From assembly GCA_018267515.1 (NCBI GenBank), contig JAFDYJ010000002.1, positions 62,001 through 126,000 on the forward strand: a DNA stretch of 64,000 nucleotides. The letters are read 5' to 3'. Under the pieces are notes generated by a model that saw only the letters and a list, made by a program, of their open reading frames with translations, did not search any database and had not been told where the DNA came from. The stretch's first letter is position 1. Each line of letters starts with the position of its first letter. This DNA is from Bacteroidota bacterium (GTDB taxonomy: Bacteria; Bacteroidota; Bacteroidia; Chitinophagales; Chitinophagaceae). The position numbers and the translations under genes are program-made. Below are positions 1-8,579 of the stretch, piece after piece.

Positions 1-509
1 ATGATTGCAGATCTTCAATGAAGCCCAAACCACTCTTTGGGTCGCAGTCACGACCATCAGTGAAGGCGTGCACAAAAACATTTTCCAGCCCTTCATTCTT
101 GCAAGTATCCAAAATTGCTTTTAGATGGTTTATATGGGAATGAACGCCACCATTACTGACCAGACCTAATAAATGAAGAGCTTTGTGATTTTTTTTTGCA
201 TTCCGGATAGAGTGTAGCAGGTGCGGATTCGCTGCAAAAGATCCGTCTTTGATTGCTTTGTTAATTCGCTGTAATTCCTGGTACACAATTCTTCCTGCAC
301 CAAGATTCAAATGTCCAACTTCAGAATTCCCCATCTGGCCATCAGGTAATCCCACCAATTCACCACAGGTGGTCAGTGTAGTATTAGGGTATTTTGAATA
401 AAGTGAATTATAAAATGGAGTCTTTGCATTTTGGATTGCATCAGAAGAAGCAACTTTTCCTAAACCCCAGCCGTCCATAATCAGCAAAATAACTTTTCGG
501 GAATTCATC
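1..509 (-). CDS. gpmI: 2,3-bisphosphoglycerate-independent phosphoglycerate mutase, 5' part only
   Basis: The gene interconverts 3- and 2-phosphoglycerate in glycolysis, in the cytoplasm. Reading the minus strand from the ATG at 509, the protein opens with MNSRKVILLIMDGWGLG, the metal-binding N-terminus of the alkaline-phosphatase-like iPGM family. The motif GNSEVGHLNLGAGR follows around residue 65; its Ser is the phosphorylated catalytic residue in characterised iPGMs. NGGVHSH and HAFTDGRD, two further family motifs, come next. About 169 codons are visible of a family length near 500-510. The rest lies beyond position 1, so the truncation is caused by the window and is not a pseudogene. It is divergent from the DUF4783 gene, with about 220 bp between them. 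The identification is firm. Confidence 0.95.
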
Positions 510-730
510 AATTGTTGTTTAAAATTGTTAGAAACGTATACATTTTTAAAGAAAATGCATGAATTTGATAGGATTTGTCCTTTATTTCCGGCTGTAAATC
601 TACATTCAAATAATCTATTGACTTGCAATCTTAATAAAACAACTGATTTTAAGTATTTTGTGGATTGAAATAGGCGATTTGAATAATGGCATATTTTTAG
701 ATTAATAACCCTATGAAAATCATTTTAAAT

Positions 731-1120
731 ATGAAAAAGATATTTACTTTTCTTTTCTTGATTCCGATAGTCCTGCTTTCATCCTTCACGCCACAAAATG
801 ATATTGAAGGAGTTATTGGGGCATTGCGTTCCGGGAATGCGGAAGAATTATCTAAATTTTTTGATGATAATGTTGAGTTGACTTTACCGGATAAAAGTGA
901 TAATTACAGTAAAGCCCAGGCAGTTCAAATCTTACGGGATTTCTTCAATATTAATAGTGTCACAAGCTTTGAAGTAAAACACAAGGGCGATAATGGAAGC
1001 GGCCAGTACTGTATTGGAACATTGCAAACCAAATCAGGAAGCTTCAGGACTACTGTATTTATGAAACTGAAAGGAAACAAACAGGTGTTAAAGCAGATCC
1101 GGTTTCAGCCGATTGAATAA
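731..1120 (+). CDS. DUF4783 secreted protein
   Basis: This is a small exported protein of unknown function. From the ATG at 731 it begins MKKIFTFLFLIPIVLLSSF, a signal peptide, followed by about 105 residues with the fold-like pattern of DUF4783 (an NTF2-like family restricted to Bacteroidota). A start at 713 would add six residues before the signal peptide, so 731 is preferred. A TATTTTG box at 654-660 resembles a one-base-short Bacteroidota -7 element. A strong terminator follows at 1138-1170, so the gene is probably monocistronic. In my knowledge of the phylum it often sits beside nadC, which is also the case here. The family call is made from sequence resemblance, not from a search. Confidence 0.75.
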   Translation: MKKIFTFLFLIPIVLLSSFTPQNDIEGVIGALRSGNAEELSKFFDDNVELTLPDKSDNYSKAQAVQILRDFFNINSVTSFEVKHKGDNGSGQYCIGTLQTKSGSFRTTVFMKLKGNKQVLKQIRFQPIE

Positions 1121-1137
1121 AAATTTATTTTTAAAAG

Positions 1138-1170
1138 AAAGCTCCGGCAGAATACTTCCGGGGCTTTTTT
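1138..1170 (+). terminator. Rho-independent terminator of the DUF4783 gene
   Basis: The arms AAAGCTCCGG (1138-1147) and CCGGGGCTTT (1158-1167) pair over ten positions with one G-U pair. They enclose a 10-nt loop and run into six T residues (1165-1170). The T-tract directly abuts, and shares its last T with, the TATTTTTG box of the next gene. Confidence 0.8.
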
Positions 1171-1177
1171 ATTTTTG
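1170..1177 (+). promoter_or_regulatory. Bacteroidota -7 box (TATTTTTG) before nadC
   Basis: The octamer TATTTTTG matches the Bacteroidota sigma-A -7 consensus TAnnTTTG exactly. Only five bases (TTGCT) separate it from the nadC ATG at 1183. If transcription starts the usual 5-7 nt after the box, the mRNA would be leaderless or nearly so. No clear -33 element was identified. Confidence 0.55.
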
Positions 1178-1182
1178 TTGCT

Positions 1183-2040
1183 ATGAACTTTGACCAACAA
1201 CTATTTCATCTGATTGATGAAGCTCTGAAAGAAGATGTAGGCGATGGAGATCATTCTACAATATCCTGTATTTCGCCGGGCGCAAAAGGGAAAGCAGTCT
1301 TAAAAATTAAACAGGAAGGAATCCTGGCAGGCGTTTCGGTTGCACAAAAAATATTTCAATACAAAACACCGGAATGCACTTTTTTATCTTTTAAAAAGGA
1401 TGGCGATAAAATGACACCAGGAGAAAAGGCATTTGAAATAGAATGCCCCGTATCTGTTATCCTGGAATGTGAAAGGTTAGTACTTAATTGTATGCAACGA
1501 ATGAGTGGTATTGCCACGCTGACCCGTCAGTTTGTTGACAAACTAATAGGCTATAAGACGAAAATTCTGGATACCCGGAAAACCACACCCAATTTCCGTT
1601 TATTAGAAAAGGAAGCGGTACGGATAGGGGGAGGAGTCAATCACCGGCATGGGTTATATGACATGATTATGCTAAAAGATAATCATATTGACTTTTGCGG
1701 TGGCATTGAAAAAGCTATAGAAAATGCATCAAACTACGTATACACTAAAAAACCAGGCCTGAAGATAGAAGTTGAAACCAGGAGCCTGAATGATGTAAGA
1801 AGAGTGATAGCAGCCGGAAAAGGAAAGGTTTTTCGTATAATGCTTGATAATTTTACTCCTTCCCAAATTATCGAAGCCTTAGAGATTATTAATGGGGAAT
1901 TTGAAACAGAAGCCAGTGGTGGTATTAATCTTGATAATATAATTGAGTATGCCAAAACAGGTGTGGATTATGCAAGCATAGGAGCATTAATTCACCAGGC
2001 AAAAAGCCTGGATTTAAGTTTAAAAGCAGTTATAGTTTAA
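1183..2040 (+). CDS. nadC: Nicotinate-nucleotide pyrophosphorylase (quinolinate phosphoribosyltransferase)
   Basis: The enzyme converts quinolinate and PRPP to nicotinate mononucleotide, CO2 and PPi in de novo NAD synthesis. The 285-aa length is typical. Visible family features include EDVGDGDHST near residue 17, the substrate-contacting stretch LDTRKTTPNFRLLEKEAVRIGGG at about residues 129-151, and HRHGLYDMIMLKDNHI immediately after it. A TIM-barrel end with EASGGI and VDYASIGAL closes the protein. The ATG at 1183 is fixed by the promoter box six bases upstream. The stop codon is followed without any gap by the ATG of the SUI1-like gene, so the two should be co-transcribed and possibly translationally coupled. 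Another NAD gene, nadE, occurs in the window at 23.5 kb but is not part of this operon. Confidence 0.97.
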   Translation: MNFDQQLFHLIDEALKEDVGDGDHSTISCISPGAKGKAVLKIKQEGILAGVSVAQKIFQYKTPECTFLSFKKDGDKMTPGEKAFEIECPVSVILECERLVLNCMQRMSGIATLTRQFVDKLIGYKTKILDTRKTTPNFRLLEKEAVRIGGGVNHRHGLYDMIMLKDNHIDFCGGIEKAIENASNYVYTKKPGLKIEVETRSLNDVRRVIAAGKGKVFRIMLDNFTPSQIIEALEIINGEFETEASGGINLDNIIEYAKTGVDYASIGALIHQAKSLDLSLKAVIV

Positions 2041-2385
2041 ATGAGTAAAAAAAACAGACCGGATAGCAGGGGCTTTGTTTATAGCACTGATCCTGATTTT
2101 CATTTTGAACATGAATCGGAGAGAAATGAAACAATTTCTCCTTCTCAACAGCCTTTAAAAGTCAGGCTCGATACAAAGCAAAGAGCCGGAAAAGTTGTGA
2201 CCATTATTGAAGGTTTTGTCGGGAGGGAGGAAGACCTGAAGGAATTAGAAAAAAAGCTAAAGTCATTCTGTGGTACAGGTGGTACATCAAAAGATGGAGA
2301 TATCCTTATTCAAGGTGATCAACGAGATAAGGTGATGCAATGGCTTGTAAAAAATAATTTTAATAAGGTAAAGCGGTGTAGCTAA
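2041..2385 (+). CDS. SUI1/YciH-family translation initiation factor-like protein
   Basis: This is a 114-aa protein of the eIF1/SUI1 (YciH) family, which acts at the small ribosomal subunit and influences start-codon selection. The N-terminal 50 residues are variable and charged. The conserved SUI1 core runs from KVRLDTKQRAGKVVTIIEGF to the end and includes LEKKLKSFCGTGGTSKDG and ILIQGDQRDKV, the hallmark CGTGGT-x-GxxILQGD pattern. The start codon directly follows the nadC stop codon with zero spacing. No terminator was noticed behind it before the next gene at 2466. The family call is secure; the role in bacteria is poorly defined. Confidence 0.9.
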   Translation: MSKKNRPDSRGFVYSTDPDFHFEHESERNETISPSQQPLKVRLDTKQRAGKVVTIIEGFVGREEDLKELEKKLKSFCGTGGTSKDGDILIQGDQRDKVMQWLVKNNFNKVKRCS

Positions 2386-2465
2386 CCGGAGAATATTTTC
2401 TGTGAAGGGTTATTTAAGAGTTGCAAATTCTGGTTTAGTCTGTTTTAATTTTTTACCTTTATACC

Positions 2466-2843
2466 GTGAAAAAAATAGCAGCAATATTGTTTCTGTTTAT
2501 TTTTCTACTTGCCAACACGGCATTCGGGCAGGTATTAAAATTACCGGTACTGATTCAGCATTATATCGAGCATGTTGAACAGGATAATTCCTTATTGTTG
2601 GATTTTTTGTCTGCACATTATTCAGATCATATTAATCATCCGGATGGCCGGCATCATGATCATGAAAACCTACCCTTTAAATCTGATTGCCCGGTAATAC
2701 AGGCCATTACTGTCGTTCCGAAATCATTTTCCTTTTCACATTTGTTTCCTAAGGTATCTGCAATAAAAAAAATTACCCGCAACTACCGGGATTATTCAAG
2801 CGCTTACCTGGATACCATCTGGCAACCTCCCCGTATCAGTTAA
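2466..2843 (+). CDS. His-rich secreted protein upstream of metal efflux pump
   Basis: This is a small 125-aa exported protein starting with GTG at 2466; there is no better in-frame ATG. MKKIAAILFLFIFLLANTAFGQ is a clear signal peptide. The mature part holds a histidine/aspartate cluster (HYSDHINHPD, then GRHHDHEN, about residues 52-68) followed by LPFKSDC. Such a cluster could bind divalent metal ions in the periplasm. It directly precedes the pump-adaptor pair, and small proteins with this HY..H...LPFK layout often precede CzcA/CusA genes in Bacteroidota. A metal-sensing, buffering or delivery role is an inference from context. No named domain was recognised. A TACCTTTA near-match to the -7 box lies at 2453-2460. 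Confidence 0.75.
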   Translation: MKKIAAILFLFIFLLANTAFGQVLKLPVLIQHYIEHVEQDNSLLLDFLSAHYSDHINHPDGRHHDHENLPFKSDCPVIQAITVVPKSFSFSHLFPKVSAIKKITRNYRDYSSAYLDTIWQPPRIS

Positions 2844-2943
2844 TCATTTCTGTTTTTGGAAGCATTAGGCGCATTGCTCTATGTTTCTTTTATTCATTTC
2901 ACCTATTTGCGTTTTAAATGATTTTTGATACACAAAATATTTT

Positions 2944-5900
2944 ATGCTTAATAGAATCATTGAGTTTTCCATAAAGAATAAACTCATCATCGGGCTTTTT
3001 GTCATTGCTCTTATCGGCTATGGCAGTTATGAGGTAAAACGTCTGCCTATTGATGCCGTTCCGGATATCACCAATAACCAGGTTCAGGTGATTACCATTG
3101 CCCCTGCACTGGGTGCACCGGATGTGGAAAGGCTGATTACTTTTCCTATTGAACAGGTCAACAGTAATATTCCCGGGTTGATTGAGCTGCGAAGTTTTTC
3201 CCGTTTTGGTTTATCTGTTATCACAATCGTCTTTAGTGATCAAACAGATATTTATTGGGCCCGGCAACAGGTTGCGGAAAGATTGCAACAAGCTATAGAG
3301 TTGATACCAAAAGGTTTTGGTACACCGGTATTAGCTCCGGTTACAACAGGACTCGGAGAAATTTATCAATATACAGTCCGGCCAAAAAAAGGGTATGAAA
3401 ATAAATATAATGCAATGGATTTGCGAACGATTCAGGATTGGATTGTACGCAGGCAACTACTGGGTGTGGAAGGTGTAGCTGAAGTGAGCAGTTTTGGCGG
3501 GTTATTGAAACAATATGAAATAGCAGTCAGTCCTGAAAAACTTTTAGCGTATAAGCTAACCATCAATGATGTATTTACAGCCCTGGAAAATAATAATCAG
3601 AATACCGGTGGTGCCTATATTGAAAAAGGGCCAACTGTTTTATTTATTCGAAGTGAAGGATTGGTTGGAAGTATGGAGGATATTAAAAATATTGTTTTAA
3701 AGAATCTGCCCAATGGTATTCCACTCCTGGTTCGTGATGTGGCAGAAGTGCATTTTGGAAATGCTACAAGATTCGGCGCAATGACCTATAACGGAGAAGA
3801 GCAGGTTTCAGGAGCGGTTGTAATGATGCTGAAAGGCGCCAATAGTAATAAGGTGATAAATAACATTAAGGAACAAATTACTAAAATCCAGAAGACTTTA
3901 CCTGAAGGTGTCATGATTGATCCTTTCCTGGACCGGACTAAAATGGTAAATAATGCAATCAGTACAGTAAGTAAAAACCTTTTGGAAGGGGCATTGATCG
4001 TTGTCTTTGTTTTGGTATTATTTCTTGGAAACCTTCGTGCCGGTTTATTAGTTGCTTCCGTGATTCCCTTATCCATGCTTTTTGCAATTATCATGATGAA
4101 CCTGTTTGGCGTCAGCGGAAATTTAATGAGCCTGGGGGCATTGGATTTTGGATTGATTGTAGATGGTGCGGTAATTATAGTGGAAGCGGTAATGCATAAA
4201 CTGACACACAGCAAACATTTCGATAAAATCAGGAGATTGTCGCAATCCGAAATGGATACGGAAGTGAGAACTTCTGCAAGCCGAATGATGAATAGTGCTG
4301 TATTCGGGCAAATAATCATTTTGGTTGTTTATTTGCCCATTTTCGCTTTACAGGGAATTGAAGGAAAAATGTTTAAGCCTATGGCTCAAACAGTGGCTTT
4401 TGCATTGCTGGGAGCTTTTTTACTTTCTCTCACTTATATCCCGATGATGAGTACTATATTTTTAAGTAAAAAATTATCCCATAAGCCAACTTTTTCTGAT
4501 AAAATAATGAATCGCCTGGAGAGGATTTATCAAAGTATTCTGCAAAAAGCATTGAATATTCCCAAAATTATTATTGCTTCAGTTCTGCTGTTATTTGCAG
4601 CAGCAATTTTTATTTTAACAAAATTGGGAGGTGAATTTATACCCTCACTGCCCGAAGGAGATTTTGCGGTGGATACCCGTGTCTTGCCGGGCAGCAATTT
4701 GAATACGTCAATAGATGCAGTTTCAAAAGGCTCAAGGATTCTATTATCAAAGTTTCCGGAAGTAGAAAAAATTGTCAGCAAAACCGGCAGCAGTGAAGTG
4801 CCTACTGATCCAATGGCATTAGATGCATCCGACATGATGATTATTTTAAAACACCGCAACAAATGGACTTCTGCCAGAACCTACGAAGAACTGGAATCAA
4901 AAATGATGAAAGAATTAAAAGCGGTTCCGGGTGTCACTTTTGGTTTTCAATACCCGGTGGCTATGCGCTTCAATGAATTGATTTCAGGGGCCCGGCAGGA
5001 TGTGGTATGTAAAATTTTCGGAGAAGATTTGGACACACTTGCCCATTATGCTGCAAAATTGGGGACTATCTGTGGTTCTATTAAGGGAAGCAGTGGCTTG
5101 TATGTAGAAGCCATAACCGGAATGCCGCAAATCGTTATTAATTATAACAGGCCTGTAATTGCTCAATACGGATTGAATATTGCTGAAATCAACCGTGTTG
5201 TAAATGCTGCATTTGCAGGAGCCAGCAGCGGAACAGTATATGAAGGTGAAAAGAGATTTGACCTGGTAGTAAGATTAACCGGCGATCAGCGAAAAACGCT
5301 ATCGGATGTCCGGAATCTACTAATAGCTACGCCCCAGGGAACACAAATTCCGTTGAGCCTGATTGCCGGAATTGAAATTGTTGAAGGACCCAACCAGATA
5401 CAACGGGAGAATTCACAGCGCAGGATTATTGTTGGCTTTAATGTAAGAGGAAGAGATGTGCAAACTATGGTGCATGAGCTGCAACAAAAAGTTGAGCAAC
5501 AGATCAAATTACCTCCCGGTTATTATATTACTTATGGAGGCGCTTTCGAAAACTTAGTGGCGGCAAAAGAAAGGCTCTCTATTGCGGTTCCCGTTTCGCT
5601 GGTGTTAATCTTCCTGTTACTGTATTTCGCTTTCCATTCTGTAAAACAGGGATTATTGATTTATTCTGCTATTCCACTATCCGCTATCGGAGGTATCCTG
5701 GCATTAGCGATTCGGGGCATGCCTTTCAGCATCAGTGCCGGGGTTGGTTTTATTGCATTGTTTGGAGTTGCCGTATTAAATGGTATTGTCTTAATAGCCG
5801 AATTTAACCGGTTGCAAAAAGAAGGATTGACCGATTTGAAACGAATAGTGATACAAGGCACAAAAATCCGGTTACGACCTGTTTTAATGACAGCTTTTGT

Positions 5901-7296
5901 GGCCTCACTCGGATTCCTGCCAATGGCGCTTAGTAAAGGTGAGGGTGCCGAAGTGCAACGGCCTTTGGCAACTGTTGTTATCGGAGGCTTGCTCATTGCC
6001 ACCTTCTTAACTTTATTCGTATTACCCATTTTATACATTATGTTTCAAAAAGGAATTTCACGCAATAAAAAATTTAAAGCTGCATGCATCAGTATTTTAG
6101 TGCTGTTGGGCTTTTCATCCCAGGTAGCCATTGCACAAACACCTATTTCCCTGCAACAGGCCATTGATACAGCCCTGGCAAATAATCTTTCTTTAAAAAA
6201 TGAACGACTGCGAACAGAGTATCATAAGCAATTAATCAAATCAGGTGTTAGCATACCAGCAACGACTGTTTTTGGTGAAGTGGGACAAATTAACAGTTCT
6301 TATACGGATACAAAGATCGGCCTCTCTCAGACCATCAGCTTTCCGGTTGTTTATAAAAGAGAAATGAATTTGCTGGATGAAATCCGGAAAAGCAGTTTAT
6401 TGAATGAAAATGTAAGAGGAACTCTTTTAAAAAAACAGGTTGCCCAGGTGTATTATAACCTGGTGCATTTGCAACAAAAGCAAGAGTTATTGCAACGGCA
6501 TGATTCTTTGTTTGCAGGATTTTTAGACAAGGCAACACTCCGTTTCAATAAAGGCGAAACTAATATTCTTGAAAAAACAACAGCCGAAAATCAACGGGGG
6601 CAGATTGCATTGCAATTGTCTCAATTGCAACAGGACCTGGAATTGTTTCAGCTGCAGTTTCAATTATTGCTCAACAGCAATACTCAATTTGTACCTATTG
6701 ATGAGTCGGGATTTGTAAAACCTGTTTCAGTTGAAGACACTTCATTGCCGGCATCGCACCCTTCTTTACAGTTTTTGCAACAGCAGCAACAAATAGCGGA
6801 AGCTGCCACTAAAACAGAACAATCAAAATTGCTCCCGGATCTTACGTTGAGTTATAATATTATGGGCATGAAAGGTATGGGAGCCGATAATAAAGAATAT
6901 AACAGCGTACCCCGTTTTCAGTCTGTACAATTAGGTTTGGGCATCCCGATTTTTAATAAAGGACAAAAGGCAAGAATAAACGCATTCAAAACAAATGAAA
7001 AGATTGCTGTCAACGAGTATGAATCCGGTGTTAAGAATTTTGAAAATGCCCGGCGTTCTGCATACGTTCAATACCGGAAATATGAAAACGCTGTCCGGTT
7101 TTTTGAAAGCTCAGCTTTGCAAAATGCAAAGACGATAACTACGGCTGCTAACCTGAATTTTCAAAATGGTGAAATCAATTACCTGGAATGGGTTATGCTG
7201 GTCAATCAATCGGTCAGTATTCAAAGTGACTACATAGATGCTGTTTTTAACAGGAATCATGCGATAGCTGAACTAAATTATTTTTTGAACCAATGA
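2944..7296 (+). CDS. CzcA/CusA-family heavy-metal RND pump fused to a TolC-like outer-membrane factor
   Basis: This is a proton-driven inner-membrane RND exporter for metal ions. Residues 1 to about 1035 form the pump, with 12 membrane helices, two large periplasmic loops, and DFGLIVDGAVIIVE at 401-414 in helix 4. Asp401, Asp407 and Glu414 match the charged triad of CzcA-like (divalent cation) pumps rather than the Cu/Ag type. From about residue 1045 a second signal-like segment (AACISILVLLGFSSQVAIAQ) starts a complete TolC-like outer-membrane efflux protein of about 390 residues with its coiled-coil repeats. At 1450 aa the gene thus encodes two of the three complex parts in one chain. This architecture is known in Bacteroidota. 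The adaptor gene follows after 11 nt. Substrate (Co, Zn, Cd or Ni) cannot be fixed from sequence. Confidence 0.93.
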   Translation: MLNRIIEFSIKNKLIIGLFVIALIGYGSYEVKRLPIDAVPDITNNQVQVITIAPALGAPDVERLITFPIEQVNSNIPGLIELRSFSRFGLSVITIVFSDQTDIYWARQQVAERLQQAIELIPKGFGTPVLAPVTTGLGEIYQYTVRPKKGYENKYNAMDLRTIQDWIVRRQLLGVEGVAEVSSFGGLLKQYEIAVSPEKLLAYKLTINDVFTALENNNQNTGGAYIEKGPTVLFIRSEGLVGSMEDIKNIVLKNLPNGIPLLVRDVAEVHFGNATRFGAMTYNGEEQVSGAVVMMLKGANSNKVINNIKEQITKIQKTLPEGVMIDPFLDRTKMVNNAISTVSKNLLEGALIVVFVLVLFLGNLRAGLLVASVIPLSMLFAIIMMNLFGVSGNLMSLGALDFGLIVDGAVIIVEAVMHKLTHSKHFDKIRRLSQSEMDTEVRTSASRMMNSAVFGQIIILVVYLPIFALQGIEGKMFKPMAQTVAFALLGAFLLSLTYIPMMSTIFLSKKLSHKPTFSDKIMNRLERIYQSILQKALNIPKIIIASVLLLFAAAIFILTKLGGEFIPSLPEGDFAVDTRVLPGSNLNTSIDAVSKGSRILLSKFPEVEKIVSKTGSSEVPTDPMALDASDMMIILKHRNKWTSARTYEELESKMMKELKAVPGVTFGFQYPVAMRFNELISGARQDVVCKIFGEDLDTLAHYAAKLGTICGSIKGSSGLYVEAITGMPQIVINYNRPVIAQYGLNIAEINRVVNAAFAGASSGTVYEGEKRFDLVVRLTGDQRKTLSDVRNLLIATPQGTQIPLSLIAGIEIVEGPNQIQRENSQRRIIVGFNVRGRDVQTMVHELQQKVEQQIKLPPGYYITYGGAFENLVAAKERLSIAVPVSLVLIFLLLYFAFHSVKQGLLIYSAIPLSAIGGILALAIRGMPFSISAGVGFIALFGVAVLNGIVLIAEFNRLQKEGLTDLKRIVIQGTKIRLRPVLMTAFVASLGFLPMALSKGEGAEVQRPLATVVIGGLLIATFLTLFVLPILYIMFQKGISRNKKFKAACISILVLLGFSSQVAIAQTPISLQQAIDTALANNLSLKNERLRTEYHKQLIKSGVSIPATTVFGEVGQINSSYTDTKIGLSQTISFPVVYKREMNLLDEIRKSSLLNENVRGTLLKKQVAQVYYNLVHLQQKQELLQRHDSLFAGFLDKATLRFNKGETNILEKTTAENQRGQIALQLSQLQQDLELFQLQFQLLLNSNTQFVPIDESGFVKPVSVEDTSLPASHPSLQFLQQQQQIAEAATKTEQSKLLPDLTLSYNIMGMKGMGADNKEYNSVPRFQSVQLGLGIPIFNKGQKARINAFKTNEKIAVNEYESGVKNFENARRSAYVQYRKYENAVRFFESSALQNAKTITTAANLNFQNGEINYLEWVMLVNQSVSIQSDYIDAVFNRNHAIAELNYFLNQ

Positions 7297-7307
7297 AATT
7301 TTAAATC

Positions 7308-8441
7308 ATGAAGAATATTTTTTTAATAATATCAATTGCAGTAGTAATTGTAAACTGTGGAAATAAGAAAGGCATAGAGCCACAACACGAAGCACAGCCG
7401 GAAGAGAATATTGCCACTCTTACTGCAGATCAATATAAAAATGCAGGAATTGTAACAGGGAAGATGGAACGTCAAAACATATCATCCGTTCTGAAGCTGA
7501 ACGGGAAAATTGATGTTCCGCCGCAAAGTATGATATCCGTCAGCACACCCCTGGGCGGATATTTAAAGACCACACAGTTGTTGCCCGGAACGCATGTTAA
7601 TAAAGGTGAAGTTCTGGCGATTATGGAAGACCCGTTATACATTCAGCTGCAACAGGATTATCTGACAGCAAAAGCTCAATTTGAGTACAATGAAAGTGAA
7701 TACAACCGTCAGAAAGAATTAAACCAAAGTAAAGCTACCAGCGATAAAGTATACGAACAGGCCAAAGCTACTTACCAGACGCAATATATTCTGATCAGAT
7801 CGCTGGAGCAAAAGCTGAAGCTGATTGGCATTAATCCTGATAAGATAACTGCTGATAATATTTCCAGGAGCATAAATATTTATTCGCCGATTAACGGGTT
7901 TGTATCAGATGTAAAAGTTAATATCGGCAAATATGTAAACCCCAGTGATGTACTTTTTGAGCTGGTAAACCCGGATGATATTCATTTAACGCTGACTGTA
8001 TTTGAAAAAGATATTACTAAGCTTGCCATCGGGCAGCGACTCTTTGCCTATACCAATACTCACCCGGAAAAAAGGTATGAATGTGAAATTATACTGGTCA
8101 GTAAGAATATTGCAAATGATAATGCAACTGAAGTGCATTGCCATTTTGAGCAATACGATAAAACCCTGCTGCCGGGAATGTTTATGAATGCAGATGTGGA
8201 ATTGACGAAAAACATTACCAATGCTCTTCCGGAAGAGGCGTTTGTGCGATTTGAAAATAAGCAATATGTTTTTGCTGCTTTGGAAAATAGCCGGTTTGAA
8301 ATGATTGAAGTGCAGGCAGGAAATTCTGAAAACGGGTTTACAGAAATAATTAATGCAGACAAATTCAACGACCGTTCTTTTGTCATCAGGGGAGCTTACA
8401 ACCTGTTAATGATGCTGAAGAATACAGGCGAAGAAGAGTAA
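7308..8441 (+). CDS. RND efflux periplasmic adaptor (membrane fusion protein), lipoprotein-like
   Basis: This 377-aa protein is the adaptor bridging the pump domain and the outer-membrane factor encoded by the gene before it. The N-terminus MKNIFLIISIAVVIVNCGN looks like a lipoprotein signal with Cys17, although Asn before Cys is unusual outside this phylum. The barrel-sandwich half (around residues 70-100, PLGGYLKTTQLLPGTHVNKGEVL) and its partner half (YSPINGFVSDVKVNIGKYV, about residues 190-210) flank an alpha-helical hairpin of about 90 residues. A beta-barrel and membrane-proximal domain follow. This is the layout of CusB/CzcB proteins. It is spaced 11 nt from the pump gene and clearly forms an operon with it. 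No regulator gene lies beside the locus. Confidence 0.92.
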   Translation: MKNIFLIISIAVVIVNCGNKKGIEPQHEAQPEENIATLTADQYKNAGIVTGKMERQNISSVLKLNGKIDVPPQSMISVSTPLGGYLKTTQLLPGTHVNKGEVLAIMEDPLYIQLQQDYLTAKAQFEYNESEYNRQKELNQSKATSDKVYEQAKATYQTQYILIRSLEQKLKLIGINPDKITADNISRSINIYSPINGFVSDVKVNIGKYVNPSDVLFELVNPDDIHLTLTVFEKDITKLAIGQRLFAYTNTHPEKRYECEIILVSKNIANDNATEVHCHFEQYDKTLLPGMFMNADVELTKNITNALPEEAFVRFENKQYVFAALENSRFEMIEVQAGNSENGFTEIINADKFNDRSFVIRGAYNLLMMLKNTGEEE

Positions 8442-8579
8442 TTTTCCGGAATTAGTTTTTCGTATGAAAGGCCGGGACAGAAAGCCTCAGACAAAATTTA
8501 ATATACTTCTGTGTAATTTCTCTTCTGTAAATTTATAGTAACTATTCTATTCCGGTTTGTCATTAAAATAATTGAGGTT

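Noticed and set aside
3786-6038. Minus-strand ORFs of 60-177 codons opposite the RND pump
   Set aside because: They are antisense to a conserved protein and show no motif or signal.
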